Counted from the first letter of the stretch, positions 33,670 through 42,788 are shown. The stretch is DNA of 64,000 nucleotides from Burkholderia sp. GAS332 (GCA_900142905.1 FSRV01000001.1:248001-312000), one strand, 5' to 3'. Numbers and translations: made by a program. The notes: generated by a model not told the origin, from the sequence alone.

Positions 33670-35427
33670 ATGAGTATCAATGTGATTCAGCTGATTCAGT
33701 CCGCGTTGTCGGACGGTGTCGTGCGACAGATGGCGGGCCGCTTCGGGCTGCCGCCGGAAGCGACCCAGAAGGTGCTTGCAACGACCGGCCCGGTGCTTGT
33801 CGCCGGCCTCATGCAAAAAGGCGCGACGCTCGACGGCGCGCGTTCGCTGTTCACAACGATCCTCTCGCCTGAGGTGAACGGGCACATCGCCGAGCAGTTG
33901 CCGCAATTGCTCGGCACCACCACCGGCGTGAGCCAGTTGGAAGGCGCGGGGCGCCACCTGCTGGAACGCGTGTTCGATCGCCGCGTCGATGCGCTGAGCG
34001 ACGAAGTCGCCACCCAAACCGGCGTGCCGGCCCATGCCACGCACGCCATGACGGGTATCGTCGGTGCGGCGCTGCTGGGTGTGCTCAAGCGGCATTTTCT
34101 CGAAGGTCAGGGCAACGTCGGCCAACTGCCGACGCTGCTGGGCCATCAACTACCTGCGATTGCACCGTATCTGAACGACCGTCTGATGACCGGGCTGGGC
34201 TTGAGCGGGCTTGGCGCTTTCAACGGCAACATTCTGTCGCAGTTGAAAGCGGTCTCGGCGCACATCGACCATCCGACGCCTGCCGCCAAACCGGTGGCCG
34301 AGGCTCTGTCGAGCATCCGCGTGCCTGTCGACGCGGTCGTGCGCGGCGAGCCCCGTCCGCGCAAGTGGTTGTGGTGGCTGCTTGCGGCGATTGCCGCGGT
34401 GCTGGCCTTCCTGTTCCTGCGCGGTTGTCATAGCGAGCAACGCGGTGAACCGAGCAGTGAGCGCAGTAGCGCGGAAGTCGGGGCCACTGCTCAGCCCGCG
34501 TCCGCACCGGCTGAGGCCACGGTCGCCGCGGTTTCAACGCCCGCGGCCAGCGACGTCGCGGCTTCGACGCCCGCCGTTGCAGCAGCCAGTGCTGCCAGCG
34601 AAGCGCAGCAACCTGCCGCCGCGCCCGCGCCGACCAAAGACAGCCAGCTCAGCTTCACGGTCGACGCCGCCGGCAAACCGACGCTCACCGCGACGGTCGG
34701 CAGCGAAGCCGAAAAGACCCAACTGATCGATCAGCTGACAAAGCGCTTCGGCGCTGACCATTTCGTCGCGAACGTCACGGTCGATCAGGACACCAAGCCG
34801 GCCGACTGGCTCGTTCATCTGGACGGCCTGCTGCCGCTGATGGCATTGCCGGGCGCGGAAGTGAAGGTGGGCGGCGCGCAGATCGAACTGAGCGGCAGCG
34901 CGGCGAATGCGAAGCTCGGCTGGCTCGACAAACTCAAGTCGCTGTTCGGCACGTCGTATCAGATCGGTTCGTTCAACGTCGAACAGGCGGTCGCCAATGC
35001 AACCGAGAACTTCCGCGGCGCGATCAAGGGCCTGCTTACGCCGGACAGTTCATGTGCGGTAGCGGATGTGGTCAAGGTGTTGAACCTGCAGGTGATCAAC
35101 TTCGCAAGCGCCGGGGCGCGCGTGCCGGCCTCGGCGCTGGAAGATCTGAACCAGTCGGCGCAGGTGTTGAATGCCTGCGCGCGCAACGGCAAGACGGCCA
35201 AGCTCGAAGTGGCCGGCTATTCGGACAATGTCGGCGGCGCACAAGCCAATCTGCAACTGTCGAAGAAGCGCGCAGACGCGGTCCGCGCATATCTCGTGAA
35301 GACGGGTGTGTCGGCGGATTCGCTGGTCGCGCAAGGTTACGGCGACGCGCGTCCGGTCGCGAGCAACGACACGGCGAGCGGCCGCTTTGCCAACCGCCGC
35401 ATCGAGTTTGTCGCGCAGCAGGAATAA
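33670..35427 (+). CDS. DUF937 - transmembrane - OmpA envelope protein
   Basis: A 585-residue mosaic. Residues 1-200 form a DUF937-type helical domain (MSINVIQLIQSALSDGVVRQ, TGIVGAALLGVLKRHF). One transmembrane helix follows (WLWWLLAAIAAVLAFLFL, about residues 227-244), then an Ala/Pro/Ser linker, a BON-like middle (KPTLTATVGSEAEKTQLIDQ-LTKRFGADHF) and a C-terminal OmpA peptidoglycan-binding domain: VINFASAGARVPASALEDLN, LEVAGYSDNVGGAQANLQLS, ANRRIEFV. The layout indicates an inner-membrane anchor with the OmpA end gripping peptidoglycan in the periplasm. AAGGAAG precedes the ATG at 33670. It is monocistronic. Confidence 0.88.
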   Translation: MSINVIQLIQSALSDGVVRQMAGRFGLPPEATQKVLATTGPVLVAGLMQKGATLDGARSLFTTILSPEVNGHIAEQLPQLLGTTTGVSQLEGAGRHLLERVFDRRVDALSDEVATQTGVPAHATHAMTGIVGAALLGVLKRHFLEGQGNVGQLPTLLGHQLPAIAPYLNDRLMTGLGLSGLGAFNGNILSQLKAVSAHIDHPTPAAKPVAEALSSIRVPVDAVVRGEPRPRKWLWWLLAAIAAVLAFLFLRGCHSEQRGEPSSERSSAEVGATAQPASAPAEATVAAVSTPAASDVAASTPAVAAASAASEAQQPAAAPAPTKDSQLSFTVDAAGKPTLTATVGSEAEKTQLIDQLTKRFGADHFVANVTVDQDTKPADWLVHLDGLLPLMALPGAEVKVGGAQIELSGSAANAKLGWLDKLKSLFGTSYQIGSFNVEQAVANATENFRGAIKGLLTPDSSCAVADVVKVLNLQVINFASAGARVPASALEDLNQSAQVLNACARNGKTAKLEVAGYSDNVGGAQANLQLSKKRADAVRAYLVKTGVSADSLVAQGYGDARPVASNDTASGRFANRRIEFVAQQE

Positions 35428-35439
35428 CGGGGCTTGGTT

Positions 35440-35640
35440 AGCCTTGGAGATAAGTCTCTGAGGTGCGCTTTCGAGGTGGCCCTTCGAGGTGCGCCTTCGA
35501 GATGAGCCTTTGAGATAAGCCTTCGAGGTCGGCCTTGCCATGACAACATGCCGCCGGCCGCCGGCCGCCGGCCGCCGTTGCCGTGGCCGCGTTTGCGATG
35601 GCCGCATTCGTGGCGGTCGCATTGGCGGTGGCCGCATTTA
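35440..35640. repeat. two adjacent minisatellite-like tracts
   Basis: At about 35440-35538 a roughly 13-bp degenerate unit (TTCGAGGTGCGCC-like) is repeated at least six times. At 35551-35577 a 7-bp unit CCGGCCG is repeated about four times, and 35578-35640 continues with imperfect 12-bp GTGGCCGCATTT-like units. The tract lies between the convergent OmpA-domain gene and the LysR gene, and runs up to the LysR stop. Confidence 0.75.
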
Positions 35641-36597
35641 CGGCGACGGTGCCTGAACCGGCGCCGTGATGCCGGTCATGCCGATGCCCGGCCCCAGCAT
35701 GAAATCGTCGCCGGCCTGGCCCGGCAGCGTCTCGCGAGCCACCTCCAGCCATGCGCGCGCCGCGTGCGACAGATAGCCGTTGCGGCGCCAGCCAATCGCC
35801 ATTTCCCACGGAATCTCCGGTTGCACCACGGGGCGGCAGGTGAACTGCGCCGGGTCGAGGCGCCGGCAGTACGGCGCGGGCAGCAGCGCGATGCCGACAC
35901 CGGCCAGCACCAGCGCCGCCATAAAATCCCAGTGCCCACTGCGTCCGACGATAGTTGGCGCAAAACCGGCGGTGCGGCACGCATTCAGCACGACATCGTT
36001 GAGCGCGAGGCTCTCGCCGTAGAACACGAACGGCTCGTTGGCGAGCTCGGCGAGCGGCACTTCGTGCAGATCGTCCCAGCGCGAGCCGGTGCGCGCGACC
36101 AGCCACAGCAATTGCCGCGTCATCGGCAGCACCTCGATATTGTCCGGGTCGACCGGTTGCAGTACGCCACCTAACTCCAGCTCGCCATGGATCAGCGCGG
36201 CTTCGATCGCGCGCGAACCCTGCTCGAACAGCTTCAGCTCGATTTTCGGGTAGCGCTGGCGGAAGGCGGCGATGGCGGGCGTGAATAGCGAGCCGCCCAT
36301 TGGCGGAATGCCGATGGTCAGTTCGCCGCGACCGAGCGTGTCGAGATCGTTCAGCTCGGCCTGCAACTGCGCGTGCGCGGCCAGCACGTCCTGACCGCGC
36401 TGGTAGACGATCCGGCCCGCATCGGTCAGCACCATCTGGCGCCCGTCGCGCAGTAGCAGCGGCGAGCCGATTTCGTCTTCCAGCGACTTGACCATCTTGC
36501 TGATGGTCGGCTGCGTGACGAACATCTGCTCGGCGGCGACAGTGAAGCTCTGTTGCCGGACCACTTCGACGAAATACCGCAGCGCACGTAGTTCCAC
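35638..36597 (-). CDS. LysR-family transcriptional regulator
   Basis: 319 residues. The N-terminal winged helix-turn-helix is canonical: MELRALRYFVEVVRQQSFTV-AAEQMFVTQPTISKMVKSLE-DEIGSPLLLRDGRQMVLTDA. An effector-binding domain follows (LTIGIPPMGGSLFTPAIAAF, LVLAGVGIALLPAPYCRRLD). The N-terminus recalls CidR-like LysR regulators, but no cidAB-type target is adjacent; the divergent neighbour is a glycosyltransferase. The last residues (VQAPSP) are coded by the edge of the repeat tract. Target and ligand are unknown. Confidence 0.92.
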   Translation of the reverse strand: MELRALRYFVEVVRQQSFTVAAEQMFVTQPTISKMVKSLEDEIGSPLLLRDGRQMVLTDAGRIVYQRGQDVLAAHAQLQAELNDLDTLGRGELTIGIPPMGGSLFTPAIAAFRQRYPKIELKLFEQGSRAIEAALIHGELELGGVLQPVDPDNIEVLPMTRQLLWLVARTGSRWDDLHEVPLAELANEPFVFYGESLALNDVVLNACRTAGFAPTIVGRSGHWDFMAALVLAGVGIALLPAPYCRRLDPAQFTCRPVVQPEIPWEMAIGWRRNGYLSHAARAWLEVARETLPGQAGDDFMLGPGIGMTGITAPVQAPSP

Positions 36598-36819
36598 GAT
36601 CTCAGGCTCCAGAATTCCAATTTGGAATGATTTGAGCGATTGTAAGTCATCGTATTTATGTTCCGGTGCAACCTGATGACGCGCTTCGTATCGGCGCCGT
36701 TCGCGCGCAGCGCGTGTTCGGCGCGGTCGCGCACATCGCTTTTCCAGGATGGACGCCGCAGGAAGCGGGATAACATCGACGGCTTTCTACCGTTCGGCCC
36801 GCAGCGCCCGTTTCAATTT

Positions 36820-37617
36820 ATGACGCCCATCTCGATCATCATTCCCTGCTACAACGGCGCGGCGACGCTCGCCCGCGCGCTCCAGAGCTGCCTGATTCAG
36901 CCGGAAGCCGCGCAGATCATCGTGGTGGACGACGGCTCGACTGACGGCTCCATCGACGTGGTCGCACACTACGGACGTCTCGACCCTCGCGTGGGCCTGC
37001 TCCAGATGCCGTGCAATGGCGGCCCGGCTCGGGCGCGCAACTGGGGTGCGATGCATGCGGCTCACAGTCTGCTTGCCTTCCTCGATGCCGACGACGAATA
37101 CCTGCCCGGAGCGTTAGCCGCCGCGAGCGCGTTTCTCACGCAGAACCCGAACGAAGTGTCCGTGCGGCTGGACGTCGACTACACGGATTTTCCGGCCGAA
37201 CTCACCCGTCATGGTGACTTCGCACAGCACGCCGCGACGCTCAGCAACACGGTACCGAGCAGTTTGATCATCCGCCGCGCAGCGTATGCCGCGCTCGGTG
37301 GCTTTCCAATGGATGATGCGTTCCGCCGCATCGGTGGCGAAGACGGCGCGTTTTCGTGGGCTCTGCGCGAGATTTTCGGCAACCGGCGTCTGGATGATGT
37401 GAAGCGCGTGCGCATGCATTACCACCCGGGCATTCATGCCGAACGTTATTTCCGCATCTCCCTTGGCTTGCAGACACCGGACCCCGCCGACGTGGCCGAT
37501 GCATTCCGGTTTTCGAGGCAGTTCCTCGAAACCGCCCGCGCGGGGGTCGAGCAACTGCGCGCGGCAAGGGCCGCTGCCGAGCCAACCGCCTCTGCTCTCC
37601 CGAATCACACCGCGTAA
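36820..37617 (+). CDS. family-2 glycosyltransferase
   Basis: A 265-residue cytosolic GT-A fold enzyme. ISIIIPCYNGAATLARALQS at the N-terminus, nucleotide-binding VVDDGSTDGS near residue 44, and the metal-binding FLDADDEY near residue 88. It probably transfers a sugar from a nucleotide donor to an unknown acceptor. The family N-terminus starts at the ATG 36820, although no ribosome site is obvious; the frame is open to an ATG at 36658, whose 54 extra residues are not GT-like. It stands alone between LysR and the SAH riboswitch. Confidence 0.85.
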   Translation: MTPISIIIPCYNGAATLARALQSCLIQPEAAQIIVVDDGSTDGSIDVVAHYGRLDPRVGLLQMPCNGGPARARNWGAMHAAHSLLAFLDADDEYLPGALAAASAFLTQNPNEVSVRLDVDYTDFPAELTRHGDFAQHAATLSNTVPSSLIIRRAAYAALGGFPMDDAFRRIGGEDGAFSWALREIFGNRRLDDVKRVRMHYHPGIHAERYFRISLGLQTPDPADVADAFRFSRQFLETARAGVEQLRAARAAAEPTASALPNHTA

Positions 37618-37649
37618 TCCAACCCCACCCCGAAGCCATCTCGATTTGC

Positions 37650-37655
37650 TACAAT
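37650..37655 (+). promoter_or_regulatory. -10 box candidate for the ahcY transcript
   Basis: TACAAT, 13 bases before the riboswitch aptamer begins. No strong -35 is seen 17 bases upstream. Supported mainly by its position ahead of a structured leader. Confidence 0.45.
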
Positions 37656-37667
37656 CGCCGTTCGTCT

Positions 37668-37775
37668 TCGAGGAGCGTTGCGACGGGTACCGCGAATCCA
37701 GCTATTCGCCGGCCGCCCGCCAGGCTCGGAGGCTTCAATCGGAGGGCCGGGATATGCGCATAGCGCTTTCCTATC
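37668..37775 (+). ncRNA. S-adenosylhomocysteine (SAH) riboswitch
   Basis: The leader of ahcY contains the conserved SAH-aptamer strings in order: CGAGGAGCGTTGCGAC at 37669-37684 (consensus GAGGAGCGcUGCaAC), then CGCCAGGCTCGGAGGC at 37718-37733 (consensus CcAGGCUCGG), then a closing GCGCATAGCGCTTTCC strand near 37756-37771. In proteobacteria this riboswitch raises ahcY expression when SAH accumulates. The closing P1 pairing is imperfect by eye, so a covariance-model search should confirm the ends. Confidence 0.82.
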
Positions 37776-37835
37776 CACCGCATCGAACCGCGCTCACGTC
37801 AAATTTCTAGTCAATTTTTTAGAAAGGAGGGCGTG

Positions 37836-39251
37836 ATGAACGCCGCAGTTCTCGATTCAAAGCAAGATTTCCTCGTCGCCGATATGTCGCTTGCCGCCTG
37901 GGGCCGCAAGGAACTGAATATCGCTGAAACCGAAATGCCCGGCCTCATGCAGACGCGCGAGGAATACAAGAGCTCGCAGCCGCTGAAGGGCGCGCGCATC
38001 GCGGGTTCGCTGCACATGACGATTCAAACCGGCGTGCTGATCGAAACCTTGACGGCACTCGGCGCGGACGTTCGCTGGGCATCGTGCAATATTTTCTCGA
38101 CACAAGATCATGCAGCCGCCGCGATTGCACAAGGCGGCGTGCCGGTATTCGCGTTCAAGGGCGAATCGCTCGACGAATACTGGGAATTCTCGCACCGCAT
38201 TTTCGAATGGCCGAATGGCGAATTCGCCAACATGATCCTCGACGACGGCGGTGACGCCACGTTGCTGCTGATCCTCGGCTCGAAGGCTGAGAAAGACCGT
38301 TCGGTGATCTCGAAGCCGGAAAACGAAGAAGAAGTGGCGCTGTACAAGTCGATCGCCAAGCATCTCGACGCCGATCCGGTGTGGTACTCCACGCGTCTCG
38401 CGCACATCAAGGGCGTGACCGAAGAAACCACGACCGGCGTGCATCGTCTGTATCAGATGGAAAAGGAAGGGCGCCTGCCGTTCCCGGCCATCAACGTGAA
38501 CGATTCGGTTACGAAGTCGAAATTCGACAACCTGTATGGCTGCCGCGAATCGCTGGTCGACGGCATCAAGCGCGCAACCGACGTGATGATCGCGGGCAAG
38601 ATCGCGGTCGTGGCCGGTTACGGCGATGTGGGCAAGGGTTGCGCGCAATCGCTGCGCGGTCTGGGCGCGACGGTGTGGGTCACGGAAATCGATCCGATCT
38701 GCGCACTGCAAGCGGCGATGGAAGGCTATCGCGTCGTGACGATGGAATACGCGGCGGACAAGGCCGACATCTTCGTGACGGCAACGGGCAATTTCCACGT
38801 GATCGGCCACGATCATATGGCTGCCATGCGCAACAACGCGATTGTCTGCAATATCGGTCACTTCGATTCGGAAATCGACGTTGCCTCGACGCGCCAGTAC
38901 CAGTGGGAAAACATCAAGCCGCAAGTCGACCACATCATTTTCCCGGACGGCAAGCGCGTCATCCTGCTGGCTGAAGGGCGTCTGGTGAATCTGGGTTGCG
39001 CGACGGGTCACCCGTCGTTCGTGATGTCGGCATCGTTTACGAACCAGACGATCGCGCAGATCGAGCTGTTCGTTCACGGCGACAAGTACGAAAACAAGGT
39101 CTACGTGTTGCCGAAGCACCTTGATGAAAAGGTTGCGCGCCTGCATCTGGGCCGTATCGGTGCAGAACTGACGGTGCTGTCGGACTATCAGGCAAACTAC
39201 ATCAGCGTCGACAAGAACGGTCCGTTCAAGCCGAACCACTACCGCTACTAA
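37836..39251 (+). CDS. ahcY: adenosylhomocysteinase (S-adenosyl-L-homocysteine hydrolase)
   Basis: A 471-residue NAD-dependent enzyme that splits SAH into adenosine and homocysteine, removing the inhibitor of methyltransferases. Motifs: [60 protein letters not shown], the NAD fold [20 protein letters not shown], and the C-terminal [13 protein letters not shown] that caps the cofactor site. AGAAAGGAGG ends five bases before the ATG at 37836; a GTG three bases earlier is in frame. It is controlled by the SAH riboswitch and followed by a holin-like gene and metF. Confidence 0.98.
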   Translation: MNAAVLDSKQDFLVADMSLAAWGRKELNIAETEMPGLMQTREEYKSSQPLKGARIAGSLHMTIQTGVLIETLTALGADVRWASCNIFSTQDHAAAAIAQGGVPVFAFKGESLDEYWEFSHRIFEWPNGEFANMILDDGGDATLLLILGSKAEKDRSVISKPENEEEVALYKSIAKHLDADPVWYSTRLAHIKGVTEETTTGVHRLYQMEKEGRLPFPAINVNDSVTKSKFDNLYGCRESLVDGIKRATDVMIAGKIAVVAGYGDVGKGCAQSLRGLGATVWVTEIDPICALQAAMEGYRVVTMEYAADKADIFVTATGNFHVIGHDHMAAMRNNAIVCNIGHFDSEIDVASTRQYQWENIKPQVDHIIFPDGKRVILLAEGRLVNLGCATGHPSFVMSASFTNQTIAQIELFVHGDKYENKVYVLPKHLDEKVARLHLGRIGAELTVLSDYQANYISVDKNGPFKPNHYRY

Positions 39252-39327
39252 GTCACGCTGGTAAGTCACACTGCTCAGTAAGATTAAGCACGCGGGCGGG
39301 TTTAACGCATGACAGTTTGACGACAGG

Positions 39328-39349
39328 GCGGCGCGCAAGGCGCCGCTTT
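39328..39349 (+). terminator. hairpin between ahcY and the holin-like gene (weak terminator or attenuator)
   Basis: GCGGCGC at 39328-39334 pairs perfectly with GCGCCGC at 39340-39346 around a five-base loop, followed by TTTG. The short U tract suggests only partial termination, which would lower expression of the downstream membrane protein and metF relative to ahcY. Confidence 0.4.
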
Positions 39350-39407
39350 GTTCGCCATGCCCGCCTCTTTCCGTTCAAACGGACATCCTGCCTGAAAGGA
39401 GCTCTAC

Positions 39408-39761
39408 ATGACCGTGCTGCTGACCTGGCTGATCAACGCGCTTGCGCTTCTGATCATCACCTATCTCGTACCGTCGATTCATATCCGCAGCTTCGGCACC
39501 GCCTTGATCGTCGCCGTGGTGCTCGGGTTGATCAATACGATCCTACGACCGGTGCTGATCCTGTTGACGCTGCCCGTCACGATCGTCACGCTCGGACTTT
39601 TCATTCTGGTGGTCAATGCGCTGTGCTTCTGGCTGTGCGCGTCGCTGCTGAAGGGATTCGAAGTATCGGGTTTCTGGTCGGCGTTCTTCGGCTCGATTCT
39701 GTACAGCATCGTTTCGTGGCTGCTGTCCGCGTTGATTTTCGGCAACCGCAGTATCGGTTGA
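39408..39761 (+). CDS. small holin-superfamily IV (Phage_holin_4_2-like) membrane protein
   Basis: A 117-residue protein with four hydrophobic helices: MTVLLTWLINALALLIITYL, TALIVAVVLGLINTILRPVL, TLGLFILVVNALCFWLCASL and SAFFGSILYSIVSWLLSALI. The GLINTILRPVLILLTLPVT block is characteristic of this widespread bacterial family, named after mycobacteriophage holins but with no proven lytic role. GAAAGGAGC precedes the ATG. It lies in an ahcY - holin - metF order that I recall as typical of Burkholderiales; why it belongs there is unknown. Confidence 0.88.
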   Translation: MTVLLTWLINALALLIITYLVPSIHIRSFGTALIVAVVLGLINTILRPVLILLTLPVTIVTLGLFILVVNALCFWLCASLLKGFEVSGFWSAFFGSILYSIVSWLLSALIFGNRSIG

Positions 39762-39772
39762 GCTACTGAATC

Positions 39773-40603
39773 ATGAACCCAATCGAACTTTCATTCGAAT
39801 TCTTTCCGCCGAAAACGCAGGAAGGCGTCGACAAGCTGCGCGCCACCCGCGCGCAACTCGCGTCGCTCAAGCCCAAGTTCGTGTCCGTGACGTTCGGCGC
39901 CGGCGGCTCGACGCAGCAGGGCACGCTCGATACCGTTGTCGATATGGCGAAGGAAGGGCTCGAAGCGGCGCCGCACGTATCGTGCATCGGCTCGTCGAAA
40001 GAGAGCCTGCGCGCGATCCTCAACGAGTACCGTGCGCATGGCATCCGCCATATCGTCGCGCTGCGCGGCGACCTGCCGTCAGGCATGGGCGAAGTCGGCG
40101 AGCTGCGCTATGCGTCGGAACTGGTGAGCTTTATCCGCGCCGAGTTCGGCGACTGGTTCTGGATCGAGGTGGCCGGCTACCCGGAGTACCACCCGCAGTC
40201 GCGCTCGCCGCGTCACGATCTGGAAAACTTCGCCCACAAGGTGAAGGCCGGCGCCAATTCAGCGATCACGCAGTATTTCTTCAACGCTGACGCGTATTTC
40301 CGTTTCGTCGACGACGCGAGGAAGCTCGGCGTCGACGTGCCGATCGTGCCGGGCATCATGCCGATCACGAACTACTCGCAGCTGATGCGCTTCTCGGAGA
40401 TGTGCGGCGCGGAAGTGCCGCGCTGGGTCGCGCGCCGTCTGGAAAGCTTTGGCGACGACCGCGAGTCGATTCGCGCGTTCGGGCTGGATGTGGTGACTGA
40501 CCTGTGCCGGCGTCTCATCGACGCGAAGGTGCCGGGGCTGCACTTCTACACGCTCAATGGCGCTGCGGCGACCAAGGCGATCTGCGAACGGCTGGGCGCT
40601 TAA
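39773..40603 (+). CDS. metF: 5,10-methylenetetrahydrofolate reductase
   Basis: A 276-residue FAD enzyme that makes 5-methyl-THF for methionine synthase. It starts MNPIELSFEFFPPKTQEG, with the catalytic Glu in the FEFFPPK block, then FVSVTFGAGGSTQQGTLDTV, RHIVALRGDLPSG and a C-terminal LHFYTLNGAAATKAICERLG, the substrate-side signature. Length is as in bacterial MetF. Its position 11 bases after the holin-like gene, downstream of ahcY, groups homocysteine production and its remethylation. A terminator follows. Confidence 0.97.
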   Translation: MNPIELSFEFFPPKTQEGVDKLRATRAQLASLKPKFVSVTFGAGGSTQQGTLDTVVDMAKEGLEAAPHVSCIGSSKESLRAILNEYRAHGIRHIVALRGDLPSGMGEVGELRYASELVSFIRAEFGDWFWIEVAGYPEYHPQSRSPRHDLENFAHKVKAGANSAITQYFFNADAYFRFVDDARKLGVDVPIVPGIMPITNYSQLMRFSEMCGAEVPRWVARRLESFGDDRESIRAFGLDVVTDLCRRLIDAKVPGLHFYTLNGAAATKAICERLGA

Positions 40604-40628
40604 GCTAAGGTCCGAGTAGCCTCTGTAC

Positions 40629-40665
40629 AAAACCGCGTGGCTTATCCAGCCGCGCGGTTTTTTTT
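40629..40665 (+). terminator. Rho-independent terminator after metF
   Basis: AAACCGCG at 40630-40637 pairs with CGCGGTTT at 40653-40660, with an inner GGCT/AGCC helix and a short loop, followed by a T-run to 40665. It closes the ahcY - holin - metF unit. Confidence 0.9.
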
Positions 40666-40937
40666 ACGCCGGAAATCTCATATTTGGGCAGTCTAGGCAT
40701 CTTGTGCCGGCCCGGCTGGGCTTGAATCGCGCGCCAAGGCTTGTGGAATCGCGACGCCTCGTACCCGGCATTACGCACGGGCAATCCAGCCGGGGAATGC
40801 CACGCTTCAACCACTGCTGCGATGCAGCAACTTTCCTCATCAAGTCTTTCCACCGTCGTGTAAGCCCGCATTGAACCCGATTTTTGCGCTGTCTATGATC
40901 GGAGCGCAGCTGACTTGGCTGCTGTGCGGAGAACGTG
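40666..40937. other. gene-free stretch before the first dipeptide-binding protein
   Basis: About 270 bases without a credible gene, RNA or repeat. It must contain the promoter of the downstream binding-protein gene. CTATGAT near 40892-40898 resembles a -10 box, but the -35 is not convincing. Confidence 0.4.
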
Positions 40938-42584
40938 ATGACAGTACATCGATTGCTGTTTGCAGTTCGCCATACCTGCCTGCCAGTCTTGAGCGCCTGC
41001 GTGGTCCTGGCCGCTGGCCTCTTGCCCGCCGCCACAACCGACGCGGCCACCTTGCCCGACAAAACCCTCGTGTTCTGCTCCGAAGGCAGTCCGGCGGGTT
41101 TCGATTCCGCGCAGTACACCACCAGCGTCGAATTCACCGCCGCTTCGTACACGGTCTATAACCGCCTGGTCGAGTTCGCACGCGGCAGTACCGATATCGA
41201 ACCGGGCCTCGCCGAGAAATGGGACGTGTCGCAGGACGGCCTGCAGTACACGTTCTACCTGCGGCACGGGGTGAAGTTTCAGACCACCTCGTTCTTCAAG
41301 CCGACCCGCGAATTCAATGCCGACGACGTCGTCTTCACTTACGAGCGGATGCTCGACCCGGATCAGCCGTTTCATAAGGCGTACCCGGTTCCGTTTCCCT
41401 ACTTCGCCGATCTCGGACTGGCCAAGAATATCGCCAAGATCGAGAAGTTAGACCCGTATACGGTGCGTTTCACGCTAAAGGAGGTCGATGCACCGTTCTT
41501 GCAGCAGATCGCGATGCCGTTCGCATCGATTCTGTCGGCGGAGTACACGGATCAACTGCTGAAAGCCGGTAAGGCCGCCGACATCAACCAATACCCGGTC
41601 GGCACCGGGCCGTTCATTTTCCGCAGCTATACCAAGGACGACACGATCCGCTTCGACGGCAATCCCGACTACTGGAAACCGGGCGTCGTGAAGCTCGGCA
41701 AGCTCATCTTCGCGATCACTGTGGATCCCGCGGTGCGGTTGCAGAAACTGAAACGCGGAGAATGTCAGGTGATGAGCTATCCGCGTCCCGCGGATATTCC
41801 GCAGATCAAGGCCGACCCGTCGCTGGCCATGCCGAGCGAAGTCGGCTTCAATCTGGGCATCCTCGGCTACAACACGACGAAAAAACCGCTCGACAACGTG
41901 CTGGTGCGACGCGCGCTGGATATGTCGGTCAATAAGAAAGCGATTATCGAGTCGGTGTATCAGGGCGCGGGGCAAATCGCGACGAATCCCATGCCGCCGA
42001 CCCAATGGGGCTACGACAAGAACCTGAAGGATGCACCTTACGACATTGACAAGGCCAAGGCGTTACTCAAGGAGGCCGGCTACCCGGACGGCTTTGACCT
42101 GACCCTGTGGGCCATGCCGGTGCAGCGGCCCTACAACCCGAACGCCCGCCTGATGGCCGAAATGCTGCAGGCCGACTGGGCGAAGATCGGCGTCAGGACG
42201 ACGATTGCCACGTACGAATGGGGTGAGTACATCCGCCGCGCCCATGCTGGCGAGCACGAGGCGATCCTGATCGGCTGGACGGGGGACTACGGCGATCCTG
42301 ACAACTGGCTTGGCGTGTTGCTCGGCTGCGAGGCGGTGAAGGGCAGCAATTTTTCCAAATGGTGCTACAAACCTTTCGACGACCTGATCAGGAAAGCGCG
42401 TGGCACCACCGATCTCGCCGAGCGCACCAAGGACTATGTGGAAGCGCAGGAGATCTTCAAGCAGCAGGTTCCGTTTACGCCGATTGCCCATTCCACGGTC
42501 TACCAGCCGATCAGCAAAGACGTCACGGGCTTCAAGATCGACCCGTTTGGTCCGACGCAATTCATGGGCGTCGGCCTGAAATAG
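40938..42584 (+). CDS. periplasmic dipeptide-binding protein of an ABC transporter (DppA-like, copy 1)
   Basis: A 548-residue family-5 solute-binding protein. It has a Sec signal peptide (RHTCLPVLSACVVLAAGLLP, probably cut after TTDA or DAA), then KTLVFCSEGSPAGFDSAQYT, the peptide-binding-protein N-terminal block, and WTGDYGDPDNWLGVLLGCEA near the C-terminus. It strongly resembles the next gene over its whole length. GGAGA lies eight bases before the ATG at 40938; a GTG three bases earlier is in frame. It has its own upstream region and may bind a different range of peptides or haem precursors than copy 2. Confidence 0.92.
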   Translation: MTVHRLLFAVRHTCLPVLSACVVLAAGLLPAATTDAATLPDKTLVFCSEGSPAGFDSAQYTTSVEFTAASYTVYNRLVEFARGSTDIEPGLAEKWDVSQDGLQYTFYLRHGVKFQTTSFFKPTREFNADDVVFTYERMLDPDQPFHKAYPVPFPYFADLGLAKNIAKIEKLDPYTVRFTLKEVDAPFLQQIAMPFASILSAEYTDQLLKAGKAADINQYPVGTGPFIFRSYTKDDTIRFDGNPDYWKPGVVKLGKLIFAITVDPAVRLQKLKRGECQVMSYPRPADIPQIKADPSLAMPSEVGFNLGILGYNTTKKPLDNVLVRRALDMSVNKKAIIESVYQGAGQIATNPMPPTQWGYDKNLKDAPYDIDKAKALLKEAGYPDGFDLTLWAMPVQRPYNPNARLMAEMLQADWAKIGVRTTIATYEWGEYIRRAHAGEHEAILIGWTGDYGDPDNWLGVLLGCEAVKGSNFSKWCYKPFDDLIRKARGTTDLAERTKDYVEAQEIFKQQVPFTPIAHSTVYQPISKDVTGFKIDPFGPTQFMGVGLK

Positions 42585-42716
42585 CCGCCGGCAACGCCCC
42601 GTGGGCCGCGTTTTGCCGAGCCCGCCTCTAGTGCCGCACGTTCCGGCCCGCGCCGGCGTGCGGCCGCCCTTATGCCTCATCTGTTTCCGATCGTCAACGG
42701 GGGTATTTTCCTCCGC

Positions 42717-42746
42717 TTGTTGGCGCGAGCCAAGCTCAAGTAATAT
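42717..42746 (+). promoter_or_regulatory. sigma-70-type promoter of the second dppA
   Basis: TTGTTG at 42717-42722, an 18-base spacer, then TAATAT at 42741-42746, 42 bases before the dppA ATG. An 8-bp GC-rich inverted repeat (GCCGCACG 42633-42640, CGTGCGGC 42657-42664) lies between copy 1 and this promoter. Supports independent expression of copy 2. Confidence 0.55.
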
Positions 42747-42788
42747 CGCGCTACGCTGGCGGAAGCCAGCCCCGAACCTGGAGGAAAC

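Noticed and set aside
39408..39761. Prophage lysis gene
   Set aside because: The family name mentions holins, but no endolysin, integrase or phage structural gene is nearby and the gene sits in a metabolic unit.
40935..40937. GTG start for the first dipeptide-binding protein
   Set aside because: In frame, but the ATG directly after it has better spacing from GGAGA.
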